Assembly: GCA_014239435.1 (NCBI GenBank) | Contig: JAAZYX010000021.1 | Span: 38,929-102,928, forward strand | Length of the DNA: 64,000 nt | Direction of reading: 5' to 3' | DNA from: Fidelibacterota bacterium | GTDB lineage: Bacteria; Fidelibacterota; Marinisomatia; Marinisomatales; TCS55 | Shown: piece by piece, positions 38,403-47,529 of the stretch | Position numbering within the stretch: the stretch's first letter is position 1 | How the letters are laid out: every line of letters starts with the position of its first letter | The notes under the pieces: generated by a model | What the model was told of the DNA's origin: nothing | Databases searched by the model: none | Seen by the model: only the letters and a program-made list of their open reading frames with translations | Position numbers and translations under genes: made by a program

Positions 38403-39980
38403 TTATTTTTGATATGGAACATGCTTTTGACCGAAATATTCCCCCGTCATTTTTTTCAATGCGCCCGTAAGTAGTACAATTGAAATCAAATTGGGGAATG
38501 TCATTATACCTAGTGCTGCATCTCCAAATGCCCAAATAGTTTCTAGTTCTGCAATTCCGCCAATAAAGACGAACACTACATAAACCCATAGATAAGGCAT
38601 AATTGCTTTTTCGCCGAAAAGATACACTGCAGACCGATTGCCATAAAATGACCAGGCTATGGCGGTAGAAACCGCGAAAAGGAGGACTGAAATAGTTACA
38701 ATCTTATCTCCATAATTAAAGAGAAAGCTCAATCCGTCTTTGAATGCAAAAGATGTGAGCAAACTACTGTTTAATAGCTCTCGACCTTGGAAGAATCCTA
38801 CTTCTAATGCTTGCCTAACTTCTTCGGCAGATGAAGCAGTGATATTTACAAAAAATTCTGTGTGTTTCCATGCTCCGGTAGATATAATTACCAATCCTGT
38901 CATAGTGCAAATAATTAGCGTATCGATGAAAGGTCCAAGCATTGCTACGGCACCTTCACGGACGGGGTATTTTGTTTTTGCTGTAGAATGAGCAATTGCC
39001 GCCGACCCTTGTCCCGCTTCGTTGGAATACAGTCCGCGCTTTATTCCCCACAGCATCGTCATTAAAATTCCGCCGCCGGTACCGGCTACAGCAGCAGGTG
39101 GATTAAAAGCCATAGTAAATATCAACGAAAAGCTTTCGGCTATTACATCTATATTTGAAATAATAATTAGAGATGCAGCTGATACATAAACTAAAGCCAT
39201 AATGGGAGCCAAAAAACCGGTTACATTTCCAATTCGATTGATGCCGCCAATTATTACCATTCCAACAATCCCAGCCATTACAATGCCGTTAATGAACTGC
39301 AATATGGAAACATCAAACCCTGTCCAGATTTCATGTTTCATGGTTAAAAAATGTGCCTGTCCAATCACACCAGATACTTCAGAATAAATTTGATCTGAAA
39401 CGGTAAAGGACTGAATTGCATTTCCCGTAGCAAAGGAACAAATAACAGCAAACGAAGCAAATGCAACTGCCATCCATCGCCAATTTTTTCCCAATGCATT
39501 ATCAATGGTGTACATCGGTCCGCCGGCGGTATTTCCCAATGAATCCATTTCTCTATATTTAAGGGACAAGGTGCATTCTGCAAATTTCAATGTGGTACCA
39601 AAAAAGGCGGTAATCCACATCCAAAAAAGCGCACCGGGACCACCATAGTAAATAGCCGTTGCGACACCGGCGATATTGCCAATTCCTACTGTCGCTGAAA
39701 GTGCAGTGGTGAGTGCTCTAAAATGGTTCAGGTCACCTTCATCGTCTGGATCGTCATAAATCCCGCGGGTAACATTAATCCCATGGCGTAAATAGCGAAG
39801 CTGCGGAAAGCCGAGACGGATGGTAGCGTAAACACCTGTTCCCACAAGAGCCAATACCATAAGAGGAACTGCGCGCTGGCTTGGAAATGACCATACGGCA
39901 TCAAATATGTGAAGCCCAAAAGCGTACATAATAAAAATGATGATTCCGAAGGCGATAAATCCGGCGGTGGAGCGATTCAT
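38403..39980 (-). CDS. Sodium:alanine symporter family (AGCS) transporter
   Basis: The protein has 525 residues from ATG 39980 (AAGGA 8 bp upstream); the longer frame to 40046 adds a non-membrane leader without support. About eleven hydrophobic segments are present. AGCS motifs are clear: TVGIGNIAGVATAIYYGGPG, ALFWMWITAFFGTTLKFAE and SNEAGQGSAAIAHSTAKTK. It imports alanine or glycine with sodium. It stands alone, divergent from comEC. Confidence 0.92.
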   Translation of the reverse strand: MNRSTAGFIAFGIIIFIMYAFGLHIFDAVWSFPSQRAVPLMVLALVGTGVYATIRLGFPQLRYLRHGINVTRGIYDDPDDEGDLNHFRALTTALSATVGIGNIAGVATAIYYGGPGALFWMWITAFFGTTLKFAECTLSLKYREMDSLGNTAGGPMYTIDNALGKNWRWMAVAFASFAVICSFATGNAIQSFTVSDQIYSEVSGVIGQAHFLTMKHEIWTGFDVSILQFINGIVMAGIVGMVIIGGINRIGNVTGFLAPIMALVYVSAASLIIISNIDVIAESFSLIFTMAFNPPAAVAGTGGGILMTMLWGIKRGLYSNEAGQGSAAIAHSTAKTKYPVREGAVAMLGPFIDTLIICTMTGLVIISTGAWKHTEFFVNITASSAEEVRQALEVGFFQGRELLNSSLLTSFAFKDGLSFLFNYGDKIVTISVLLFAVSTAIAWSFYGNRSAVYLFGEKAIMPYLWVYVVFVFIGGIAELETIWAFGDAALGIMTFPNLISIVLLTGALKKMTGEYFGQKHVPYQK

Positions 39981-40088
39981 GAATGGATCCTTTAGTTGGG
40001 TGAAAATATGAGGGGGAAGTTTACGAGCAGAAGGGCAGAGGCGCAATTTGGAATTGCAGATAAAGCAGAAGTGTCTTAATCTTGGATT

Positions 40089-42440
40089 ATGGGATTATAT
40101 CGTAGGATTCCTCTGGTTTTTATAACTTTGTCGATGTGCTTTGGTATAGCTGTCGGGCACGTGCTTGATGTGCCCTTACTGCCGATATGCATCATTTCTT
40201 TTCTATCATTTTTATTATTTGCTACTTCTCGAAATATCTGGAGTATTGTCACTTTTTGCATTGCAATATTTTTACTATCATTGGGACATTTTGAAGTAAA
40301 AGAAAATCAGCAATACCGAATCATTCAAAGGTTGGATTCTCTTGATGAACAAACTGTGCATTATATTGGATGGGTTCTGGATGTTTACGAAACTGCAAAA
40401 GGGAAAAAGATTCGATTGAAAAATATCAATCTTGAGGCTCAGATACCTTTTAATCAATCATTTATTTATGATGTATATGTGCGGGGAATTGAAGGTGTAA
40501 ACATTGGCGACACTTTGTCTGGAATCGGCGAGTGGCTGGCATTAGAAGAAAAAAGAAATCCGGGAGATTTCGACTTCAGAATGTTTTATCACAGAAAAAA
40601 TATTTTAGGTAAAATTTTTCAGGATAAATATGGTATTCCTGTTGTGGATTCTCTTTCGGGTATTTCCATCCTGAGAATAATAAAAAATGTTCGAAATGAT
40701 TTGAATGAAACATTCACAGCCTATATTGGGAAACCTTATGCAGGATTAATGTCTGCGCTCATTACCGGAGAACGAAGCGAGGTTGATCCTGAAATAAAGG
40801 AACATTTTATTGCAACCGGTGTGGTGCATGTACTAGCGGTATCCGGGCTTCATGTCGGATATGTGTTGCTTATTCTCATGTTTGCAACAAAACTACTTCG
40901 GATTCCTTGGGGTTGGGATCGTTTGGTTATAGGAATAGGATTGGTTCTATTTTGCTTGATTACCGGCGGGAAATCAAGCGTCATCCGTGCTTCACTGATG
41001 GCGATGCTGTATTTATTAGCGCCTGTCCTAAACCGTCCCGCGAATATCTGGAATATAATTGCAGCTTCTGCTTTTTGTCTGCTTATGTGGAATCCATATT
41101 ACCTGTTTGATATGGGATTTCAACTCAGCTTCACAGCCGTTATTTCGATCGTATTTTTCTATAATTATTTCAACCGTGTTCTTCCAGAGCGTTTCCAAGT
41201 CTCCAAAATTTCTAATAAAATGATAAAATTTTTCTTGGGATTATTTCTCGTATCCCTGTCAGCGCAAATAGGAACTCTTCCGTTCACTGCTGTATATTTT
41301 GGGAAAATTCCTATCATAGCGCTTATCGCTAATATTGCAATTGTACCTCTCATTGGAATTTTGGTCTGCATAGGATTTGTTATTACGCTTTTTGGATGGA
41401 TTCCGTATGTAGGAGTAGTGTTTGGGCAAGCCGCATATTTCTTTGGGAAAATTATCGATGTTTTGGCGGCAAATTTCGCAGCAGTTGATTATGGTGTAGT
41501 CCAAACAGGATATGTTCCATTCCATTTATTATGGGTCTATGGATTGTGTGTAATAGGTTTTATTCTTATCATGGATACATCATTTAGGGGAAAAGGATTC
41601 ATTTCAATCCTCATTGGTATAAATCTCTATCTGTGGTTTCCTCTTTTTCAAAAACCTGCGATTGATGTGATATTCCTTGATGTGGGACAAGGGGATGCCG
41701 CGCTCATTCGATTCCAAAATGGGAGAACAATGCTCATTGATGCCGGACAACGAAACCGCTATCAGGATTCGGGGTCGGAAATGATAATGCCTGTCTTGAA
41801 TTATTTCAATATAAAGAAATTGGATTGGGCTGTTATGAGTCATCCACACAGCGATCATATTGGTGGATTCATTTCAGTTTTGGAATCCGTTAAAGTGGAT
41901 TCAATTTGGGACACCCATTTGGAATATGGAACATGGACCTATAATTATATTCTCGAATTAACGAATGAGAAGGAAATAGGATACAGAAAGGTTAAACGTG
42001 GAAACACAATCAGTATTGACCGCAATTCATGGGTTCAAATTCTTGCGCCGGACACATCTTTTATTCAACAAGAGACCAATGTCAATAATGCTAGCATCGT
42101 AATGAAAATTATGCATGGACAAAATTCATTTTTATTTAACGGTGACCTCGAACATGAAGGAGATGATTTCCTATTGGCATTCGGTTCTGGATTGAAGGCA
42201 GATGTATTAAAGGTTGGGCATCACGGTTCCATCACAAGCACCACGAAAGCATTTCTGAATTTAGTGGATCCGGATTGGGCAGTCGTTTCGGTAGGGGAAA
42301 AAAATAAATTCAGTCATCCATCACCAGTTGTGATGAAAAGATTGAAAGAGTGCGTTTCTGAAATTCGCCGGACCGACATGCATCAGGCGGTGTGGCTTAA
42401 GTCAGATGGAGAAAAAATTTGGGAGGCAGAGTGGAAATAA
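40089..42440 (+). CDS. comEC: DNA uptake channel protein ComEC/Rec2
   Basis: The protein has 783 residues. It starts with membrane helices and a DUF4131-like OB region (about residues 30-170), then the multi-helix Competence domain (GLMSALITGERSEVD, VVHVLAVSGLHVGYVLLIL, ITGGKSSVIRASLMA), and finally a metallo-beta-lactamase domain (IFLDVGQGDAALI, SHPHSDHIGGF, LKVGHHGSITS). It carries single-stranded DNA across the inner membrane in natural transformation. All three parts are intact, so the protein looks functional. Confidence 0.93.
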   Translation: MGLYRRIPLVFITLSMCFGIAVGHVLDVPLLPICIISFLSFLLFATSRNIWSIVTFCIAIFLLSLGHFEVKENQQYRIIQRLDSLDEQTVHYIGWVLDVYETAKGKKIRLKNINLEAQIPFNQSFIYDVYVRGIEGVNIGDTLSGIGEWLALEEKRNPGDFDFRMFYHRKNILGKIFQDKYGIPVVDSLSGISILRIIKNVRNDLNETFTAYIGKPYAGLMSALITGERSEVDPEIKEHFIATGVVHVLAVSGLHVGYVLLILMFATKLLRIPWGWDRLVIGIGLVLFCLITGGKSSVIRASLMAMLYLLAPVLNRPANIWNIIAASAFCLLMWNPYYLFDMGFQLSFTAVISIVFFYNYFNRVLPERFQVSKISNKMIKFFLGLFLVSLSAQIGTLPFTAVYFGKIPIIALIANIAIVPLIGILVCIGFVITLFGWIPYVGVVFGQAAYFFGKIIDVLAANFAAVDYGVVQTGYVPFHLLWVYGLCVIGFILIMDTSFRGKGFISILIGINLYLWFPLFQKPAIDVIFLDVGQGDAALIRFQNGRTMLIDAGQRNRYQDSGSEMIMPVLNYFNIKKLDWAVMSHPHSDHIGGFISVLESVKVDSIWDTHLEYGTWTYNYILELTNEKEIGYRKVKRGNTISIDRNSWVQILAPDTSFIQQETNVNNASIVMKIMHGQNSFLFNGDLEHEGDDFLLAFGSGLKADVLKVGHHGSITSTTKAFLNLVDPDWAVVSVGEKNKFSHPSPVVMKRLKECVSEIRRTDMHQAVWLKSDGEKIWEAEWK

Positions 42441-42515
42441 GTTTAAAAAAACAACATGGCCTTCATCAACGGGACAATTAGGTTCAGAGTAACATTAAAT
42501 ATAATAAGTCACTCA

Positions 42516-42530
42516 CCAGCAATCTGCTGG
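42516..42530 (+). other. Short hairpin upstream of the RNase HII gene
   Basis: A 6-bp stem CCAGCA / TGCTGG with an ATC loop lies 26 bp before the RNase HII start. No T-run follows. Its role is unknown; it may be chance. Confidence 0.25.
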
Positions 42531-42555
42531 GTTAAATTATTCATCAGAATTTACA

Positions 42556-43497
42556 ATGGCAATCAACCCAAAACATATCGCAGGTGTAGATGAGGCGGGA
42601 CGTGGACCTTTGGCAGGACCCGTTGTTGCCGGTGCGGTTATTCTTCAAAAAGATCATGGGATTGTAGGATTAGGTGATTCCAAAAAACTTACTGCAAAGC
42701 GAAGAGAAACAGTTTACGAGCACATTATGGAAAAAGCCGAAGATGTGGGAATTGGCATTGTCAGTTCAAAAGAAATTGACAGAACCAATATTTTAGCTGC
42801 GACGCACAAAGCGATGAAAATGGCTTTGGGAAAATTGAATCCAAAACCGAAACTTGCTTTAATAGATGGATATCCACTTAAAACACAGATGATTCCCAAT
42901 AAGGGTATTATTAACGGTGACGGAAAAATTGAATCTATCATGGCGGCTTCAATTGCAGCGAAGGTTACACGGGATAAAATCATGGAACAATACGATATCA
43001 TATTTCCGGATTATAGATTTGGGAAGCACAAAGGATATGGCACCAAACTCCATATGGAATTACTTTCTCAGGAAAAAGCGTGCCCAATCCATCGGAAGTC
43101 ATTTGCGCCGGTAAAAGCCAATTTACCGAGAATGAAATGGCTGAAAGAGGAAAAAAGAATTGGTCGGCTTGGTGAACAATTATCTGCACTCTCTATAATG
43201 AAGGAAGGATTTGCGATCCTTGAAATGAACCGTACATGCGGACATCATGGTGAATTGGACATTGTTGCACGGAAAAATGATTTACTGTTATTTATTGAAG
43301 TAAAGTCAGCAACGAAGGAACAAATGGGAGGTCTGTCCCTTAAAGTTGACGAGCAGAAAAAACAAAAACTACACGACGCTATTCACCATTATATTCAAAA
43401 AGAAAACCCAGAATTCAAAGATATTCGGCTTGATGTCAGTACTGTTTTCTTTGGAAAAGGAAAGCCAAAAATTGAGTTTTTCCGTGGAGTGGAATGA
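42556..43497 (+). CDS. rnhB: RNase HII fused to YraN/UPF0102 nuclease-like domain
   Basis: The protein has 313 residues. Residues 1-190 are RNase HII, which removes ribonucleotides and RNA primers: GVDEAGRGPLAGPVVAG (catalytic D-E-G), GDSKKLTAKRR and AASIAAKVTRDK (catalytic Asp). Residues about 200-313 are a full UPF0102/YraN domain: GRLGEQLSALSIMKEG, then GELDIVARKNDLLLFIEVKS, the restriction-endonuclease-like core with E-D-ExK. The two are often neighbours in bacteria; here they are one reading frame with no internal stop. It is not clear which part drives function. Confidence 0.92.
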   Translation: MAINPKHIAGVDEAGRGPLAGPVVAGAVILQKDHGIVGLGDSKKLTAKRRETVYEHIMEKAEDVGIGIVSSKEIDRTNILAATHKAMKMALGKLNPKPKLALIDGYPLKTQMIPNKGIINGDGKIESIMAASIAAKVTRDKIMEQYDIIFPDYRFGKHKGYGTKLHMELLSQEKACPIHRKSFAPVKANLPRMKWLKEEKRIGRLGEQLSALSIMKEGFAILEMNRTCGHHGELDIVARKNDLLLFIEVKSATKEQMGGLSLKVDEQKKQKLHDAIHHYIQKENPEFKDIRLDVSTVFFGKGKPKIEFFRGVE

Positions 43498-43527
43498 TTA
43501 AGTTTTCGGCTCAAAAAATCCCTTATT

Positions 43528-44505
43528 GTGACCATTAAAAAATTCATCAGAGAATTCCGTTCCATCGTGATTCTTGTAACAATTGTTCTTCTGTTAAAAG
43601 TAACAGTGATGGAATCTTATATCGTTCCCACCGGCAGTATGGAACACACGATTATGACGGGCGACTTTTTAATCGGCAATCGGTTTGTCTATGGAATGCG
43701 AACGCCGGACTGGCTTGGAATTATTTGGACCGACATTGGGTTTGACATTCCATATATTCGTTTTCCGGCCTTTCGTAAACCGGAACAAGGAGATGTTATT
43801 ATTTTTAAATATCCTCGAGATGTGCATCAAAAATATGTTAAGCGATTGGTCGGCGGTCCGGGTGATTTCATTGAAATAAAGTCCAAAAAAGTATACGTTA
43901 ACAACGAAGAGTTTGTGCTTCCTAAAAATGGCCGATTCCAAATGCCTTTGATGCCAATTGCGTACAGCCAGCCGGATATTTTTCTGTCAAACGGTGCCAA
44001 TAAAGATCATTATCCCATGATTCGAATCCCCGCAAAGGGAGACAGGATTGCTATCAACGGAGAAACGGATTGGCGGTATTTACTTCCGCTAATGCTGATG
44101 GAAGGACATACGGCCGAATTGCTGAATGAAAAGGTACGTTATCGATTTGAATTGTCTGATCCATACGACCTTAGGCGAAGAGGTAAAAAAGAAGCAGTGC
44201 TTCGGGAATACAGGGAATTAGATGAAAACGGAACAATATTAAATCCATGGTCTGGCGTTGTGGATGATTCTGATTTCCAATATCTTGTAATTGATGGAAA
44301 GCCTGTACAAGAATGGAAGGAATATATTTTAACCGAAAATTATTATTGGGCCATGGGTGATAATCGTGATGACAGTCTTGACAGCCGATATTGGGGTTTT
44401 ATTCCGCATAGTTACATGCTGGGTGAAGCATTATTTGTTTTCATGTCCCTTAATTTAGATACATGGATTCCAAGATTAAACCGTATCGGAACGGTGATTC
44501 GATGA
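43528..44505 (+). CDS. lepB: Signal peptidase I
   Basis: The protein has 325 residues from GTG. One N-terminal membrane helix is followed by VPTGSMEHTIMTGDFLIGN (nucleophile Ser), KYVKRLVGGPGD (general-base Lys) and MGDNRDDSLDSRYWGFIP. It cleaves signal peptides of exported proteins. The region between boxes is expanded compared with E. coli, as is usual in the Bacteroidetes-like branch. Confidence 0.94.
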   Translation: MTIKKFIREFRSIVILVTIVLLLKVTVMESYIVPTGSMEHTIMTGDFLIGNRFVYGMRTPDWLGIIWTDIGFDIPYIRFPAFRKPEQGDVIIFKYPRDVHQKYVKRLVGGPGDFIEIKSKKVYVNNEEFVLPKNGRFQMPLMPIAYSQPDIFLSNGANKDHYPMIRIPAKGDRIAINGETDWRYLLPLMLMEGHTAELLNEKVRYRFELSDPYDLRRRGKKEAVLREYRELDENGTILNPWSGVVDDSDFQYLVIDGKPVQEWKEYILTENYYWAMGDNRDDSLDSRYWGFIPHSYMLGEALFVFMSLNLDTWIPRLNRIGTVIR

Positions 44506-44571
44506 TATTTTAGTCTTGCCACTAAGGATGGGGAAAGCGTAGTTTATTTCAACGAGGTAAGGAAAGAATCC

Positions 44572-45312
44572 ATGACATTATTTACACTGCGATCACAAAC
44601 CGTTTTACACATTCTCTGCACGATATTAATCGGAATGACGCCGATTTTTGCTCAGGATGAAGATTTTGAAGAACCTGCAACTCCAGATTCAATTCAAACT
44701 ATAGAAACTGAAGAAGCGGGAGAAACATCCGTAGAATCTATCCCGGGAGCAGGAGGATTGGAGATAGGATATAAAGGATATCCTTGGGGAAGCATGATTA
44801 CATCCATGCCATCATTAGCGTATATGGATTCCGGACGAATTTCAAATGACACTACTGGGATATCCATGAGCGGAAAATTGGGATTAGAGCAAGTTGAGAT
44901 GGGTTTTTTCTTTGGGTACGGCGGATTTTGGAAAGTAGAAATTGATTATTCTCTGAATCATGACGATGTAGATGAACAGGTAAAGCTTTTTACCAAAATT
45001 GAGAAAAACCTAACGGAAGTATATGGTCCGCCAAAAGGAACCAGCCAACTGCTAAATGGTCCGAGTTCCCTGTACACCGATGCAATAAATGTAAAATATT
45101 CCCGCGCATTTTATCGTTCATCTTGGAATGTGACGCCGGTAAAGGTTGAACTCATCCTTTCAGGGATTGTTCAAGCGCCAAAAACTGATTTCCCGATAAT
45201 TGGCACAGAATCTAGTTTTTTGAAACTTGTGTATTATAATCCGGATTATATGCTGGTGAATGAGGGGGACTCAGATTCTGAGCCATTACCGTCTATTTTC
45301 GACATTTATTAA
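44572..45312 (+). CDS. Exported protein of unknown function
   Basis: The protein has 246 residues with a signal peptide (cut near PIFAQ), then an acidic Glu/Thr linker and a beta-rich domain starting GYKGYPWGSMITSMPSL. The W-G-S-x motif followed by a hydrophobic strand resembles the 'periplasmic WGSS-type' sensors whose function is not known. The tail ends in an unordered acidic stretch. It starts a cluster of four small envelope or coiled-coil genes. Confidence 0.65.
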   Translation: MTLFTLRSQTVLHILCTILIGMTPIFAQDEDFEEPATPDSIQTIETEEAGETSVESIPGAGGLEIGYKGYPWGSMITSMPSLAYMDSGRISNDTTGISMSGKLGLEQVEMGFFFGYGGFWKVEIDYSLNHDDVDEQVKLFTKIEKNLTEVYGPPKGTSQLLNGPSSLYTDAINVKYSRAFYRSSWNVTPVKVELILSGIVQAPKTDFPIIGTESSFLKLVYYNPDYMLVNEGDSDSEPLPSIFDIY

Positions 45313-45330
45313 TTCACCTAATTTGCGCAA

Positions 45331-45882
45331 ATGATTCGGTCAGTTCTTTTCGTTTTTCTTGCACTTAAATTTTCAATGTGCCCCATGCCGCCGATGATGG
45401 TGCGCCATTTTCAATTTGCCGGTGAAAAAAGGATTGTATTGGACGAAACGAAAGATGTATTGGAATCCCTTGGATATGATGTAGACGTTTATGCACCGGA
45501 AAGCAATTTTCTGGTTACAAAGGCATCACAATTAAAAAGGGACATCCGGCGGTACGATTATGCGCTTGCTGTATACATTACCGATATGGTTCAAATTCAC
45601 ATCATTGCAGAGAAATATGTTTTTAAAAGAGCATCGGAAGCATCGCTGGGAGGCGGAAAAGGCATTACTGAAAAACAAACTTCGGACCGATTGCCATATG
45701 AAATCCAGCAAAAGGTATTTTGGCCGATAATTCAGGCATTAAAAGCAAAAGGGATTAATCAGGATACAGAAAAATTTGAAGAAACCTGGGTATCATTGAA
45801 ACACGAAAAGAAATCCGTTTGGAGGCACGACCTTTCTACTGCAAATTCTCGTCCCGATTTTAAACAGTTAATCGTTTCTTAA
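45331..45882 (+). CDS. Hypothetical envelope protein
   Basis: The protein has 183 residues. A hydrophobic N-terminus (IRSVLFVFLALKFSMC) could be a signal or a weak lipobox ending at Cys17. The body is alpha/beta (YDVDVYAPESNFLVTKASQ, YALAVYITDMVQIHIIAEK), with a Gly-rich loop (ASLGGGKGITEK). No family is recognised. It lies 18 bp after the previous gene. Confidence 0.55.
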   Translation: MIRSVLFVFLALKFSMCPMPPMMVRHFQFAGEKRIVLDETKDVLESLGYDVDVYAPESNFLVTKASQLKRDIRRYDYALAVYITDMVQIHIIAEKYVFKRASEASLGGGKGITEKQTSDRLPYEIQQKVFWPIIQALKAKGINQDTEKFEETWVSLKHEKKSVWRHDLSTANSRPDFKQLIVS

Positions 45883-45891
45883 AATTTTATT

Positions 45892-46248
45892 ATGGCAATT
45901 GATTTCGATAAAGAACAAGGCAGAAAAGATTATTTAACTTCCAAATTGGATGATCTTCTGGACGGAATAAATGATTCCTACTGAAAGGTTCTTCTGGATG
46001 AACTCATTAGCAGGCTTGAGTCCACGGTCAAGGATTTTAATGATGAAATCCAATCTCTCACGGATCAATTAAAAGAGAATACAACCCTTAAGCAGGAACT
46101 TTTACAGAAGATAATAACGGAGGAATCTGTGCCACCTGATGCTATTCAGAATGAAGCATCTGACTCAGGTGATTCTGAGGAACAAGCACCTCAGGAAATG
46201 AGTGAATGGGAACGCCGGTTGGAAACATTGAGCAAAAAGGAAAAATAA
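45892..46248 (+). pseudogene. Coiled-coil family A paralogue interrupted by an in-frame TGA
   Basis: The ATG frame runs 118 codons to TAA 46246-46248, with a single TGA at 45982-45984 (codon 31). On both sides it matches the protein at 16798-17232: LTSKLDDLLDGINDSY before, and VLLDELISRLESTVKDF plus MSEWERRLE after. The TGA aligns with a Gly in the paralogue, one base from GGA. It is most likely a nonsense mutation or sequence error. Sec insertion seems unlikely because Sec normally replaces Cys, and the hairpin after this TGA lacks the SECIS loop. Confidence 0.7.
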
Positions 46249-46252
46249 ACGA

Positions 46253-46765
46253 ATGGGTATAAAGGATAAAATTATTTTCGGTTTATTGGCAGTACTCATA
46301 ATAGCGGCTGGGTATTACCAATATGTTTCTGATTCTATGCAGTCTCGGATGGTTGTTCTTAATGAGCAAGATCGCAGGCATATTGATATTGTCGATAGGG
46401 AATTCAGGGAAGATTTAAGAAAACTGGATTTGAAATTTGAAGGCCGCGGAAAACATTTAAGAAAAGCTCAGGCGGATATTGTAGCCAATACTGAACTCAT
46501 AATGCATATGGCAGATTCGCTTGCGGAAATGATTGAAAATGTTCAGTGGAATTTAGATGAACATACAAGAACTTCGGATCGTCGATTCCAGGATATGGAA
46601 CAAGATCATAGAGACCTTCAGGACAGCTTTGACAACTTCAGGCGTAAAACCCAACGGAAATTATCTGATTTGGAACAATCTGCAACGGCGTTTGAGAAAC
46701 GATTGAAGGAAATGGAAGATCTTCCAATCATCCAAAAAGAGAAAGCGAAAGCAACCAAAAAATAA
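46253..46765 (+). CDS. Membrane-anchored coiled-coil protein
   Basis: The protein has 170 residues. One N-terminal membrane helix (IIFGLLAVLIIAAGYYQYV) is followed by about 140 residues of charged heptad repeats (RRFQDMEQDHRDLQDSF, RKTQRKLSDLEQSA) and a basic tail. It follows the coiled-coil family A gene by 4 bp, so the two may partner. The function is unknown. Confidence 0.65.
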   Translation: MGIKDKIIFGLLAVLIIAAGYYQYVSDSMQSRMVVLNEQDRRHIDIVDREFREDLRKLDLKFEGRGKHLRKAQADIVANTELIMHMADSLAEMIENVQWNLDEHTRTSDRRFQDMEQDHRDLQDSFDNFRRKTQRKLSDLEQSATAFEKRLKEMEDLPIIQKEKAKATKK

Positions 46766-46800
46766 CAGGCTGAATCGTCCATGACTTTATAAGTAGGAAA

Positions 46801-46825
46801 GGGGCTGAATTAAGCCCCTTTTTTT
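46801..46825 (+). terminator. Intrinsic terminator abutting the DUF309 start
   Basis: Stem GGGGCT / AGCCCC (46801-46806 / 46813-46818) with loop GAATTA is followed by seven T residues, then immediately by ATG 46826. It closes the coiled-coil cluster. Confidence 0.8.
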
Positions 46826-47188
46826 ATGAAATTCACTGAAGAACAAATACAATTAATTAACGATGGCATTGTCGCTTTCAACGATAACAGCTATGAGGAT
46901 GCGCATGCAATTTGGGAAAACGTCTGGAAAGATTTAAGGGATAGTGATATCCGGAATTGCCTAAAAGCGTTCATCCAGTTATCGGGATCGTATTTAAATT
47001 GTCACCTTCAGAAAACAAGCGCCTCACTTTATCTTCTTAATAGAGCAAAAATAAACATAATTAAATATGAATCAGAGTTAAACCTATTCATTGAAAGTAA
47101 TGCGTTAATATCGGATATTAATGTATTGCTAAAGAAAAAGATAACAGTTAAAGCATTTAATACGTTACAGATAAAAAAAGCGGGGTAG
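46826..47188 (+). CDS. DUF309 domain protein
   Basis: The protein has 120 residues. GIVAFNDNSYEDAHAIWENVWKD (split here as GIVAFNDNSYEDAHA then IWENVW) is the DUF309 signature of a helical domain with H-x3-W spacing. Its biochemical role is not known. The ATG follows the terminator T-run with no Shine-Dalgarno, so it is either leaderless or starts at an undetected promoter within the terminator. Confidence 0.7.
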   Translation: MKFTEEQIQLINDGIVAFNDNSYEDAHAIWENVWKDLRDSDIRNCLKAFIQLSGSYLNCHLQKTSASLYLLNRAKINIIKYESELNLFIESNALISDINVLLKKKITVKAFNTLQIKKAG

Positions 47189-47227
47189 ACTTCACAATGA
47201 CCTCGGAACAAGGTGAAGGTCTACCCC
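47182..47227 (+). other. Long inverted repeat overlapping the DUF309 stop
   Basis: GGGGTAGACTTCAC (47182-47195) is complementary to GTGAAGGTCTACCCC (47213-47227) with one bulged G: a 14-bp stem with a 17-nt loop. No T-run follows (TTCC). The stem includes the DUF309 TAG. It may be a bidirectional terminator shared with tRNA-Leu on the other strand. Confidence 0.5.
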
Positions 47228-47316
47228 TTCCACATACCAAAGGTACCAAACCAGCACCTTCTACATTAAAGTAAATGTTTAATTAAACAGATGCAAGAAT
47301 TATTTTATAGGGACAG

Positions 47317-47400
47317 TGCCGAGGGTCGGGCTCGAACCGACACGGAGCAAGCTCCACTGGTGTTTGAGACCAGCGCGTCTACCAATTCCGCCACCCCGGC
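47317..47400 (-). tRNA. tRNA-Leu(CAA)
   Basis: This is a class II tRNA on the minus strand. Acceptor GCCGGGG pairs with CCTCGGC and the discriminator is A. The D arm contains GGCGGAATTGGTAGACGC, the anticodon stem CTGGT / ACCAG encloses CTCAAAC (anticodon CAA), the variable arm is TGGAGCTTGCTCC and the T arm is GGTTCGAGCC. Confidence 0.95.
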
Positions 47401-47529
47401 ATACAATCCAAAATTCTTGTGCAAGAAAATAAGACAGCCTAAAATAATGTCAATCATTTTAAGTAAAAGACTTGTCATAAGCTTGGAATATTTCATTTCA
47501 ATCATAACTTTAAAGGAAAAAATCATTTT

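Noticed and set aside
45982..45984. Genome-wide reassignment of TGA to glycine
   Set aside because: Many clear genes here end in TGA at the family's normal length, including infB, lepB and the 382-6513 protein, so TGA is a normal stop.
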